This document shows, one piece after another, positions 1 through 6,801 of a DNA stretch of 10,257 nt (position 1 is its first letter; each line of letters begins with the position of its first letter). Origin of the DNA: Bacteroidia bacterium. GTDB lineage: Bacteria; Bacteroidota; Bacteroidia; NS11-12g; UBA9320. Made by a program: the position numbers and the translations under genes. The stretch lies in assembly GCA_013042025.1 (NCBI GenBank), contig JABDQY010000308.1:1-10257 (forward strand), given 5' to 3'. Below the pieces are notes generated by a model, which was not told where the DNA came from, ran no database searches, and was given only the letters and a program-made list of their open reading frames with translations.

Positions 1-1530
1 ATTACTAATACTGTATGGACCATGGTTTTTTATCCAAACTGAAATCGTTTGAGCAGAGCTAACTTTTCTACAATTGGTTGGAGAGGTTAGATTACCTATC
101 GATACATCGGTATGAGAATTAAACTCATCGGCACCAATATCTGGGTTACTACTATTTCGAGACTCACCATCGAAATCTGTTTGGACTTCACTAACATAAG
201 TCCCTAATCCATCAAATGTCGCATTAGAAGAATCGATATGCAAATCTGTAGAAGAAACAAAATCTGGGTTTACCGTAACTGAATTGGCTCCTTGAGAGCT
301 GCCTGTTTGATATGCAGACAAGGAGGCATACACACTTCCTTTCCACCAAACTCTAAATCCATTTGGATTATAGTGATTGTTATAATCTGCTGTAGTGGTA
401 ACCTGACCGTGAACCCTCAGAAGCTCCCCATTTGTAATACTATTACTTAGGTTATTATTTTTAACTTCAATATTCGATGTACTACTTAGTGCGTCCAACC
501 ATAGGCTTTTTACTCCACCTCCTGAAGCCATATGCACAGTATTGTTGTAAATCTTTAGGTAGTTCACATGCTTGGTATAAATACCCGTAACATTGGATGT
601 TTGTGTTCCATGGTACCGAACCATATTATTTGCTACTAGAATTTGTTCACTCCAACTTGAACCTCCGCTGCCTGGGGCACCAGCTACTTGAAGCACTCTG
701 GTATGATTTACAACACTTCCTAACTCAAGAAGATTATTGATAATGGTAACATTTGCTCCAGTTGGCCACATAGATATAGCAGATCTTGCACCAGAAATTG
801 AAGAGAATACTTTGTTATCCCTAATAATCATGTTCCTTGTGCTATTTGTATGCATTCCTAAAAATCCGAAATTCAAAATTGTATTTTCTTCAATATTGAA
901 ATTATTAATTGTTGTTAAGTCACCAGTTAACCTAATTCCAATGTAACCACCTTTAATACTGTCGTTATATATAATTAAATCTTTAGCTTGAGAAACCCCA
1001 GTTCCATCGTTAGATGAATAATTAGCTATACCAGTACAATTATTTGTTGAACTAGTATTGGGTAATTCAATTGTACAGTTTTGAATGGTAATACTATCTG
1101 CCTCCCCATATAAATTTATTCCTATGCCGTAATTCCCTGAAGCCTCCACTTTTAGACTATCAAAAACCAAATGGCTTGCTCCATTTACACTGATAACCGC
1201 CTGATTTGTAGAAGATGGAGTGTATTGCACCACGGTGCTATTTCCTTTTCCAACAAAAATGACATTCTTGGTTGCACTTGACCCTGAAATTGATTGAATA
1301 TTTATTTGCTCAGAGAATGTACCCGTGTCAATGCGAATTATCACAGAAGCACTTACACCTCTTAACTCTAATGAATCAACACACTGTGATATACTAGAAA
1401 AATCATCTGAGGCATTGGAACCTACGGTATAAACTCCCGCTAACGGACTTTGGGCATTTACTTGGTTTGAATAAAAGATGCTGACACTTAAGAGAAAGAA
1501 ATAGGAAAGATTCGTAATTAATTTTTTCAT
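1..1530 (-). CDS. Secreted right-handed beta-helix repeat protein, 3' end beyond window
   Basis: The reverse strand reads 510 codons from the ATG at 1530 to the window edge without a stop; the C-terminus lies outside. Residues 1-26 are a signal peptide (MKKLIT, hydrophobic core 9-20, likely cleavage at VNA-QS). Residues about 60-370 repeat short strand-turn units such as SITIQNCTIE (146-155), LIIYND (185-190), MIIRDNKV (234-241), VTIINN (261-266), LKIYNN (325-330) and IEVKNNN (354-360), the pattern of parallel beta-helix (PbH1) proteins. DFDGE (452-456) and PDIGADEF (463-470) form a segment common at the end of such domains in Bacteroidota. After it, an Ig-like strand pattern with IKNHG (500-504) begins and is cut off. 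The family includes polysaccharide-active enzymes and adhesins; no catalytic residues can be assigned. Export through a type IX secretion C-terminal domain is plausible, but that end is not visible. It is transcribed away from the cytochrome-copper oxygenase gene. Confidence 0.9.
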   Translation of the reverse strand, partial: MKKLITNLSYFFLLSVSIFYSNQVNAQSPLAGVYTVGSNASDDFSSISQCVDSLELRGVSASVIIRIDTGTFSEQINIQSISGSSATKNVIFVGKGNSTVVQYTPSSTNQAVISVNGASHLVFDSLKVEASGNYGIGINLYGEADSITIQNCTIELPNTSSTNNCTGIANYSSNDGTGVSQAKDLIIYNDSIKGGYIGIRLTGDLTTINNFNIEENTILNFGFLGMHTNSTRNMIIRDNKVFSSISGARSAISMWPTGANVTIINNLLELGSVVNHTRVLQVAGAPGSGGSSWSEQILVANNMVRYHGTQTSNVTGIYTKHVNYLKIYNNTVHMASGGGVKSLWLDALSSTSNIEVKNNNLSNSITNGELLRVHGQVTTTADYNNHYNPNGFRVWWKGSVYASLSAYQTGSSQGANSVTVNPDFVSSTDLHIDSSNATFDGLGTYVSEVQTDFDGESRNSSNPDIGADEFNSHTDVSIGNLTSPTNCRKVSSAQTISVWIKNHGPYSISN

Positions 1531-1558
1531 ACCGTATTTAGAACAATTGATATCTTTT

Positions 1559-1566
1559 CAAATCTA
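1559..1566 (-). promoter_or_regulatory. Candidate -7 promoter element for the beta-helix gene
   Basis: On the minus strand TAGATTTG matches the Bacteroidota -7 consensus TAnnTTTG exactly, 28 bases before the ATG at 1530. A possible -33 element, TTTA (1585-1588), lies 18 bases upstream, one base off TTTG. The short leader has no Shine-Dalgarno sequence, as is usual in this phylum. Confidence 0.5.
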
Positions 1567-1707
1567 GCATATATTTTATATTCATAAATAGGACTCAAAA
1601 TAAAGCCTAACTAACCAACACTGACTAATCAGAAGTTAAAAATATCAGTCATATCTCAATTTTAGTTAATGGTATCAATATCAGCAGCATGTGTTGTTTA
1701 GAAAAAC

Positions 1708-1715
1708 TATCTTCG
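1708..1715 (+). promoter_or_regulatory. Weak -7-like element before the cytochrome-copper oxygenase gene
   Basis: TATCTTCG differs from TAnnTTTG at one base and lies 7 bases before the ATG at 1723. No TTG is present 17-23 bases upstream, so only half of a promoter is seen. If used, the mRNA would have almost no leader. Confidence 0.3.
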
Positions 1716-1722
1716 TACTTCT

Positions 1723-3078
1723 ATGAAATACATTATAGCACTTGGATTAAGTCTTATCACCGTCTGTTTTGCAATTAGCTGCAAGGATAAAACAGCAGTT
1801 GAAGCTCAACCTCAAGCAACTTGGGATGTTATTCAAGAAAAAATATTGAACACCAAGTGTATATCCTGTCATGTTGAAGGTAGCAGTCAAGCAAATCAAT
1901 CTAAACTTATTCTTACTTCTGATATAGCTTTTGAATCTCTTATTAACAAAACACCTAACAACAAAGCTGCAGCAGATGATGGTTACAAGCTCATAGGAAC
2001 CGAAGGACTAGAAAGCTTATACAAAAGTTTTTTCTGGGAAAAGGTTAATGCTCCAAATCAAGAACATTTTTTTGCCGATCATCCGGAGTATGGAGAAATA
2101 ATGCCTCCAGGAGACATACCCTTAACCAATGGAGAAATAGAATTTATTCGGCAATGGATAATTGCTGGAGCTCCTCAAAAAGGTGAGGTTGCGAGCGTTT
2201 CTCTTTTAGATGACGATTCATATTTCACTCCTGAAGACAGTGTTTTTAAAGCATTAGATCCTCCCGCCACCGGCGTTCAGCTGCACTTAGGTCCTTTTAA
2301 TGTTAAGAATAATTATGAGAGAGAATTGTACTCCTACAAATTGCTAGGTAATACAGAAGATATTTATGTAAACCACATAGAAACCGCAATGAGGCCTGGC
2401 ACCCATCATCTTATCCTATATGATTTTGAAGAAAATGCCACCCTTCCTCAACCAGATGTTTATCGCGATTTACGTGATGAAAACGGGAATAATATCATTA
2501 GCACGTTTCAAAGTATTGCTGACCAAGTTTTTATGTTTGGAACACAGTTTAGAAGCACAGATTACCAATACCCAGCTGGAGTAGCTCAAAAAATTCCAGC
2601 TGGTAAAGGGCTTGATCTTAACTCACATTATGTGAACTATGGCACTAAATATATTGTTGGTGAAGTATATGTCAATCTGCATACTGTAGACAAATCACAA
2701 GTTCAATATGAAGCTCAAAACTTATTCTTGAATAATTTAAACATTACGTTACCTGCTAATAAGGAAACTACGTTAACATCAGATTATTCATTCAATGATA
2801 GCCGTAACATATTTATGCTTACAGCACATGCTCATCAATACATGACTGAGTTTAAAATATTTATAAAGGGAGGAGCTCGAGATGGCGAATTAGTATACTA
2901 TACTGATGATTGGGAGCATCCGGAAATCAAGCAATTTGACCCACCTTTAGAACTAAATCCTGGCGAAGGATTGAAGGGAGAAGCTACCTACAATAACAGT
3001 ACTAACAAAACCTTAAATTTTGGGTTATTAAGCACAGATGAGATGATGATTATTTTTGGTGCGTACTATAAGAAGTAA
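1723..3078 (+). CDS. Lipoprotein fusing a c-type cytochrome to a PHM-like copper monooxygenase domain
   Basis: Residues 1-20 are a lipoprotein signal peptide ending in FAISC (lipidated C20). The heme motif CISCH is at 46-50, and MPPG at 127-130 may supply the axial Met; this resembles the cytochrome domains (PSCyt1 type) of Planctomycetes and Bacteroidota. Residues about 185-451 match the copper type II, ascorbate-dependent monooxygenase fold (PHM, dopamine beta-hydroxylase). The first copper site is H228-H229 and H302; the second is H369, H371 (HAH) and M441 (DEMM). Ligand spacing of 73, 67 and 70 residues compares with 64, 70 and 70 in rat PHM. Such enzymes hydroxylate C-H bonds with O2 and two electrons; here the heme could deliver electrons in place of ascorbate, which is inference. 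The substrate is unknown. It probably acts anchored in the outer membrane, facing the periplasm or the surface. An in-frame TAG at 1699 and the signal peptide support this start. Confidence 0.88.
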   Translation: MKYIIALGLSLITVCFAISCKDKTAVEAQPQATWDVIQEKILNTKCISCHVEGSSQANQSKLILTSDIAFESLINKTPNNKAAADDGYKLIGTEGLESLYKSFFWEKVNAPNQEHFFADHPEYGEIMPPGDIPLTNGEIEFIRQWIIAGAPQKGEVASVSLLDDDSYFTPEDSVFKALDPPATGVQLHLGPFNVKNNYERELYSYKLLGNTEDIYVNHIETAMRPGTHHLILYDFEENATLPQPDVYRDLRDENGNNIISTFQSIADQVFMFGTQFRSTDYQYPAGVAQKIPAGKGLDLNSHYVNYGTKYIVGEVYVNLHTVDKSQVQYEAQNLFLNNLNITLPANKETTLTSDYSFNDSRNIFMLTAHAHQYMTEFKIFIKGGARDGELVYYTDDWEHPEIKQFDPPLELNPGEGLKGEATYNNSTNKTLNFGLLSTDEMMIIFGAYYKK

Positions 3079-3093
3079 GATTGTAGAACACAA

Positions 3094-3603
3094 TTAATCA
3101 ACTACATCATCAGCATTCGCCAATATTCGTGGCTTAATTAGACCGTGTATGAGTCGTACTTCATCTTGCCCTAGTTTTTGTCCTGTTCTACTTGTAACCC
3201 ACAATACAAATATTCCACCCAGTACAAAAGGAATAGCCCATAAAATATAGGAAGACAATCCTAAATTATACCGAGACAAACCGATTACAGATACAATTAG
3301 TGTTGCGAACCCAAGGAAAAAATAAACAAACATATATCCCAACCAGATGTCGGGTTTAGGACCATACAAACCTCTTATCTCTGTGCCTAATCCTGTTTCT
3401 TCTAAATTTAAAGACAACTGAGGTGACCAAAAATGGCGGTCTTTTTCTGCAATTCGAATGCGAACGTGATTGTGCGTTATCCTTCCCACAATTTTATCAT
3501 TATTCTCGGCAAGAATCTTCTTCACTTCTTCAACAATCTCTTCAGGGGTTTCTTTTGCGAGCTTTTTAAACCGTAATCTAACTTCAAATAGTTCTTTGGC
3601 CAT
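3094..3603 (-). CDS. Conserved-looking two-helix membrane protein, function unknown
   Basis: This 169-residue protein has no signal peptide. Residues 1-84 are a soluble domain: a strand (FEVRLRF, 6-12), a charged helix (20-34), then HNHVRIRI (44-51) and an aromatic and Gly/Pro-rich segment with HFWSPQL (57-63) and RGLYGPKP (77-84). Two membrane helices follow at about 86-109 and 116-137, and a polar tail of about 30 residues. I recall similar unnamed proteins in flavobacteria but cannot name a family, and no catalytic motif is evident. The stop lies 15 bases from the end of the facing cytochrome-copper oxygenase gene, leaving little room for a terminator. The ATG at 3603 fits the start of the first strand and has a -7-like element 8 bases upstream. 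Confidence 0.8.
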   Translation of the reverse strand: MAKELFEVRLRFKKLAKETPEEIVEEVKKILAENNDKIVGRITHNHVRIRIAEKDRHFWSPQLSLNLEETGLGTEIRGLYGPKPDIWLGYMFVYFFLGFATLIVSVIGLSRYNLGLSSYILWAIPFVLGGIFVLWVTSRTGQKLGQDEVRLIHGLIKPRILANADDVVD

Positions 3604-3611
3604 GGTTGAAA

Positions 3612-3619
3612 CGAAGTTA
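3612..3619 (-). promoter_or_regulatory. Weak -7-like element before the two-helix membrane protein gene
   Basis: On the minus strand TAACTTCG, one base off TAnnTTTG, lies 8 bases before the ATG at 3603. No TTG is seen at the -33 distance. It carries the same TTCG variant, at nearly the same distance from the start, as the element before the gene at 1723. Confidence 0.28.
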
Positions 3620-3748
3620 TAAAAAATGAAGTTTAGAATGGATTTGAATAATTTTAAAAAAAGTTACTCTCATCTCATACTAAATTATGACTTTATTCCA
3701 TTCAGTTTCCATTCAATTTCTTAACCTTTGCTACTCAATATTTTTACT

Positions 3749-4831
3749 TTGAAACAGCTTTTCATATCATTCTTTATAGCATTGGCTCTATGGTCTTGCT
3801 CTAACGATGCAAAACACATAACTCCCACAGTATCTAATCTAACTGAATCGGTTTATTCATCGGTGATAATACAACCAGACAGCAATTACGAAGTATTTGC
3901 AGCAGTAAATGGAATTCTAGATCGATTCTTGGTGAGCGAAGGAGACTCTGTAAGCATTGGTCAACCTATTGCACAGGTAATTAATACAATGCCAAAATTA
4001 AATGCTCAAAATGCTCAAGTGGCTCTTCAACTCGCTCAACAAAATGCAGGCAGTAATTCCACAATAATCGGAAACATAAAAGATGAGATAAAGAATGCAG
4101 AATTAAATGCTCAAAATGCCAAAGTGAATTTTGATAGACAACAAAACTTATGGAATCAAAATATTGGATCTAAGGTTGAATTAGATGCTCGAAAACTGAC
4201 TTATGAAACAGCCACTAATCAGGTAAAAATGCTCCAGGACAAGTTAAAACGAAACCAGTATGAACTAAATGCTGCACTAAATCAGGCTCGAATTCAATAT
4301 CAAACAGCAGCTACTAACACTAAAGATTTTACAATCGTAAGTAAGATAAACGGAATGTGTTATTCTATTAATAAAAGTAAAGGTGAACTTATCAGTGCTC
4401 AAATGCCTATTGCCACCATAGGAAGTTCCTCTAAGTTCATTATCGAAATGCTTATAGATGAAGTTGACATTGCTCAACTAGAGCTTAACCAAAAAATACT
4501 GGTCACATTAGACGCGTACAAGAACAACGTTTTTGAGGCACGCATAGTAAAAATATATCCAAGTAAGGATCAACGTACCCAAACATTTAAAGTAGAAGGA
4601 GAATTTGTCACAAAACCAGAGAAATTATTCCCAGGCCTTTCAGGTGAAGCTAACATTGTTATTTCTTCAAAAGACAATATTGTTACTATACCAAATGAAT
4701 ATATTTCAGAAAACGATGAAGTAAATACAGATGATGGAATGTTAAAAGTTCAAATTGGAGTTAAAAACATGGAGATGTCTGAGATTATTTCAGACATCGA
4801 TACAAGCTTAAAAATCTATCCACTAGAATAA
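3749..4831 (+). CDS. MacA/HlyD-family periplasmic adaptor lipoprotein of an ABC efflux system
   Basis: Membrane-fusion (adaptor) protein linking an inner-membrane transporter to an outer-membrane channel. The start is uncommon: the frame has a stop at 3722 and no ATG until well inside the mature protein, so it must begin at TTG 3728 or TTG 3749. I chose 3749, which gives a compact lipoprotein signal (KQLFISFFIALALWSC, lipidated C17). Numbering from 3749, residues about 46-80 are half of a biotinyl-lipoyl domain (NGILDRFLVSEGDSV), about 84-190 a Gln/Asn/Ala-rich coiled-coil hairpin, about 193-225 the second lipoyl half (INGMCYS, KGELIS), about 228-305 a beta-barrel (FIIEMLIDEVDIAQL), and the rest a membrane-proximal domain with IGVKN and SEIIS. 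The permease gene begins 4 bases after the stop. The family exports macrolides, toxins, lipids or siderophores; the substrate here cannot be told. Confidence 0.87.
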   Translation: MKQLFISFFIALALWSCSNDAKHITPTVSNLTESVYSSVIIQPDSNYEVFAAVNGILDRFLVSEGDSVSIGQPIAQVINTMPKLNAQNAQVALQLAQQNAGSNSTIIGNIKDEIKNAELNAQNAKVNFDRQQNLWNQNIGSKVELDARKLTYETATNQVKMLQDKLKRNQYELNAALNQARIQYQTAATNTKDFTIVSKINGMCYSINKSKGELISAQMPIATIGSSSKFIIEMLIDEVDIAQLELNQKILVTLDAYKNNVFEARIVKIYPSKDQRTQTFKVEGEFVTKPEKLFPGLSGEANIVISSKDNIVTIPNEYISENDEVNTDDGMLKVQIGVKNMEMSEIISDIDTSLKIYPLE

Positions 4832-4835
4832 GGAA

Positions 4836-6098
4836 GTGACAAACTGGGGACTACTTTTAAAAATTGCGAAAACGCATCTGATTACTCGAATTAAACAATC
4901 TAGTGTTGCTGCGTTGGGTGTTACTTTTGGTATTGCAACTTTCGTTATTTTAATCAGTTTTATGACAGGTTTAAATGGCATGCTGGATGGCCTTATTTTG
5001 AATAGGACTCCACATATTCATATTTACAACGATATAAAACCATCTGAAGATCAACCCATTGACTACTTTGACGAATTAAAAAATAGCTTTAATGTAGTTA
5101 ACTCGATTAAACCAAAACAGAGCCAAGTTCGTGTTCACAATGCCAAGGCACTAATAAACTTTTTAGAGAAAGATAAACGAGTAAAAGGGGTTACTCCTCA
5201 AGTTGCCGCTCAAGTGTTTTATTTAGCCGGTAGCAGTCAGTTAAATGGAAGAGTAAATGGCATTAATGTTTTGGATGAAGTTACTCTCTTTAATTTCGAT
5301 AATTACATCGTTAAAGGATCTGCAGAGGCATTAGCTAAAAACTCAGAAGGGATATTAATCGGTTCTGGAGTTGCTGCAAAACTGTCACTTGACATAGGCG
5401 ACAAGGTACAAATAAGCAATATAAATGGAACCATTTACAATTTGAAAATTGTTGGTATTTACCAAAGTGGATTAGCAGATTACGATAACATTCAAAGCTT
5501 TGCGAACATCAAAACGGTTCAACGTATTTTAGGAGAAGGTAGTAACTACATATCTGACATTAATGTTAAACTCCATGATTTATCGCTTGCACCTGCAATG
5601 GCTAAACGACTTGAGAGCGAGTTTGACCTAACCGCAATTGACATTGAAACTGCAAATGCACAGTTTGAAACTGGAACCAACATAAGAAACCTGATTACAT
5701 ATGCTGTGTCTATTACTTTGCTTTTGGTTGCTGGATTTGGTATTTATAACATATTAAATATGTTGATATATGAAAAAATGAATGACATTGCTATTTTGAA
5801 AGCTACTGGTTTTTCAGGCAATGATGTTAAACTTATCTTTATGTTCCAGGCTATGTTAATTGGATTGGTTGGCGGTGTGCTTGGAGTTGGAATTGGATAT
5901 GGAGTTAGTGTTATAATATCGCATACTCCATTTGAAACTGAAGCTCTGCCTACTATTGATACTTTCCCAGTTAACTTTAATGGCACATATTATGTAATTG
6001 GGGTTGCCTTTGCTCTTATTTCCACCTTTTTTGCTGGGTACTTACCGGCTAAAAAGGCACAAAAAATAGATCCAGTTGACATTATAAGAGGACAATAA
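4836..6098 (+). CDS. MacB/FtsX-family ABC transporter permease
   Basis: A 420-residue inner-membrane permease with the MacB layout: membrane helix 1 (about 22-46), a periplasmic domain of roughly 240 residues (50-283), then helices at about 286-308, 333-361 and 384-403. After helix 2, YEKMNDIAILKATGFSGNDV (312-331) is the coupling segment that contacts the ATPase. The C-terminus, PAKKAQKIDPVDIIRGQ, is typical of the FtsX/MacB permease family. LolC/LolE-type lipoprotein exporters share this fold, but the adaptor upstream favours a MacAB-like mechanochemical pump. The start is GTG at 4836, 4 bases after the adaptor stop; the next part of the protein (LLLKIAKTHL) is the usual N-terminus, so no later start fits. 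Unlike E. coli MacB, the ATPase is a separate polypeptide, encoded immediately downstream. Confidence 0.9.
   Translation: MTNWGLLLKIAKTHLITRIKQSSVAALGVTFGIATFVILISFMTGLNGMLDGLILNRTPHIHIYNDIKPSEDQPIDYFDELKNSFNVVNSIKPKQSQVRVHNAKALINFLEKDKRVKGVTPQVAAQVFYLAGSSQLNGRVNGINVLDEVTLFNFDNYIVKGSAEALAKNSEGILIGSGVAAKLSLDIGDKVQISNINGTIYNLKIVGIYQSGLADYDNIQSFANIKTVQRILGEGSNYISDINVKLHDLSLAPAMAKRLESEFDLTAIDIETANAQFETGTNIRNLITYAVSITLLLVAGFGIYNILNMLIYEKMNDIAILKATGFSGNDVKLIFMFQAMLIGLVGGVLGVGIGYGVSVIISHTPFETEALPTIDTFPVNFNGTYYVIGVAFALISTFFAGYLPAKKAQKIDPVDIIRGQ
6087..6092 (+). promoter_or_regulatory. Shine-Dalgarno-like site of the ATPase gene
   Basis: AGAGGA lies 6 bases before the ATG at 6099, inside the last codons of the permease gene. 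It is the only well-placed Shine-Dalgarno-like site noticed in the window, at a start whose ATG directly follows the upstream stop codon. Confidence 0.45.
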
Positions 6099-6782
6099 AT
6101 GAAACACGTTTTACAAGCTAGAAATATCAATAAATTTTTTAGAGATGCTGAAGTCTTTCAAGCATTGAAAGATGTGAGCTTTAACGTTGATAAGGGAGAA
6201 TTTGTATCTATAATGGGCAAGTCAGGATGTGGTAAATCTACCCTGCTCTATATCCTAAGTACTATGGACACCAACTATGAAGGTGAGCTAGTTTTAAACG
6301 ACAAAGTTTTAACAGGCCGATCAGCTCAAGAGCTTGCAGTTGTGAGAAACGAGCACATAGGTTTCATTTTTCAATTTCACTATTTGCTTCCTGAGTTTTC
6401 TGTTCTTGAAAATGTGATGTTACCTGCAAAAAAATTTGGACTCAAAAGCAAGCAAGAAATTGAGCATGACGCTATGGAAATACTAAGAAGATTGGATGTC
6501 CATGAGCAAGCCTTAAAAGTTGCAGCTAAAATTTCTGGAGGTCAAAAACAAAGAATTGCCATTGCACGATCTTTAATCAACAACCCTACCATAATTATGG
6601 GTGATGAACCTACTGGAAATTTAGACACTAAAAATTCGGAAAACGTTTTCTCAATTCTAAAGGAGTTAAGTCACGAAAACAACTTATCACTACTCGTTGT
6701 AACTCATGATACTGATTTTGCAGCTAAAACTGACCGAATCATTACCATGGAAGATGGTAAGATTTTGAGTGACGGATTGTAA
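6099..6782 (+). CDS. ABC transporter ATP-binding protein, LolD/MacB type
   Basis: A complete 227-residue nucleotide-binding subunit that powers the adjacent permease. Visible motifs are Walker A GKSGCGKST (40-48), Q-loop Q92 in FIFQF, ABC signature ISGGQKQR (145-152), Walker B IIMGDEP with catalytic E170, D-loop GNLD (173-176) and switch H203 in VTHD. Length and motif spacing are normal for the LolD/MacB/FtsE group; there is no fused membrane domain. The ATG at 6099 follows the permease stop (TAA, 6096-6098) with no gap, so translation is probably coupled. Signature and Walker B residues are intact, so the transporter should be active. Substrate specificity does not reside in this subunit. 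Confidence 0.93.
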   Translation: MKHVLQARNINKFFRDAEVFQALKDVSFNVDKGEFVSIMGKSGCGKSTLLYILSTMDTNYEGELVLNDKVLTGRSAQELAVVRNEHIGFIFQFHYLLPEFSVLENVMLPAKKFGLKSKQEIEHDAMEILRRLDVHEQALKVAAKISGGQKQRIAIARSLINNPTIIMGDEPTGNLDTKNSENVFSILKELSHENNLSLLVVTHDTDFAAKTDRIITMEDGKILSDGL

Positions 6783-6797
6783 TATTTTCTATCTTTG
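6764..6797 (+). promoter_or_regulatory. Bacteroidota-type promoter for the 182-residue gene
   Basis: TTTG (6764-6767) and TATCTTTG (6790-6797) match the -33 and -7 consensus (TTTG, TAnnTTTG) with a 22-base spacer, within the accepted 17-23. The -33 part lies inside the end of the ATPase gene. Only four bases separate the -7 element from the ATG at 6802, so the transcript should start at or very near the start codon. Confidence 0.6.
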
Positions 6798-6801
6798 ACA
6801 C

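Larger units (their letters stand above)
1531..1722. other. Divergent intergenic region
   Basis: These 192 AT-rich bases separate the starts of the beta-helix gene (leftward) and the cytochrome-copper oxygenase gene (rightward) and must hold both promoters. ATATCAG occurs twice (near 1642 and 1678) and there is a short palindrome, CTGACTAATCAG, at 1621-1632. Neither is strong enough to call an operator. No RNA gene or convincing small ORF is seen. Confidence 0.6.

Noticed and set aside
737..946. Plus-strand ORF of 69 codons
   Set aside because: It lies wholly inside the minus-strand beta-helix gene, whose frame has clear repeats and a signal peptide; the plus-strand product has no recognisable features.
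1621..1632. Palindrome CTGACTAATCAG as an operator
   Set aside because: Only 4 base pairs are symmetric around the centre and no second copy is found in the window.
3079..3110. Possible terminator hairpin (TGTAG...CTACA) between facing genes
   Set aside because: The stem is only 5 base pairs with a 15-base AT-rich loop, no U-run follows, and it overlaps the end of the membrane protein gene.
3723..3730. AACCTTTG as the promoter of the ABC operon
   Set aside because: It is one base off the -7 consensus with no -33 partner in range; it may be real but is too weak to list.
4277..4477. Minus-strand ORF inside the adaptor gene
   Set aside because: It is antisense to well-recognised adaptor coding sequence and has no start signal or motif.
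5744..5986. Minus-strand ORF inside the permease gene
   Set aside because: It mirrors the transmembrane region of the permease; the Pro/Thr-rich product is typical of an antisense shadow.
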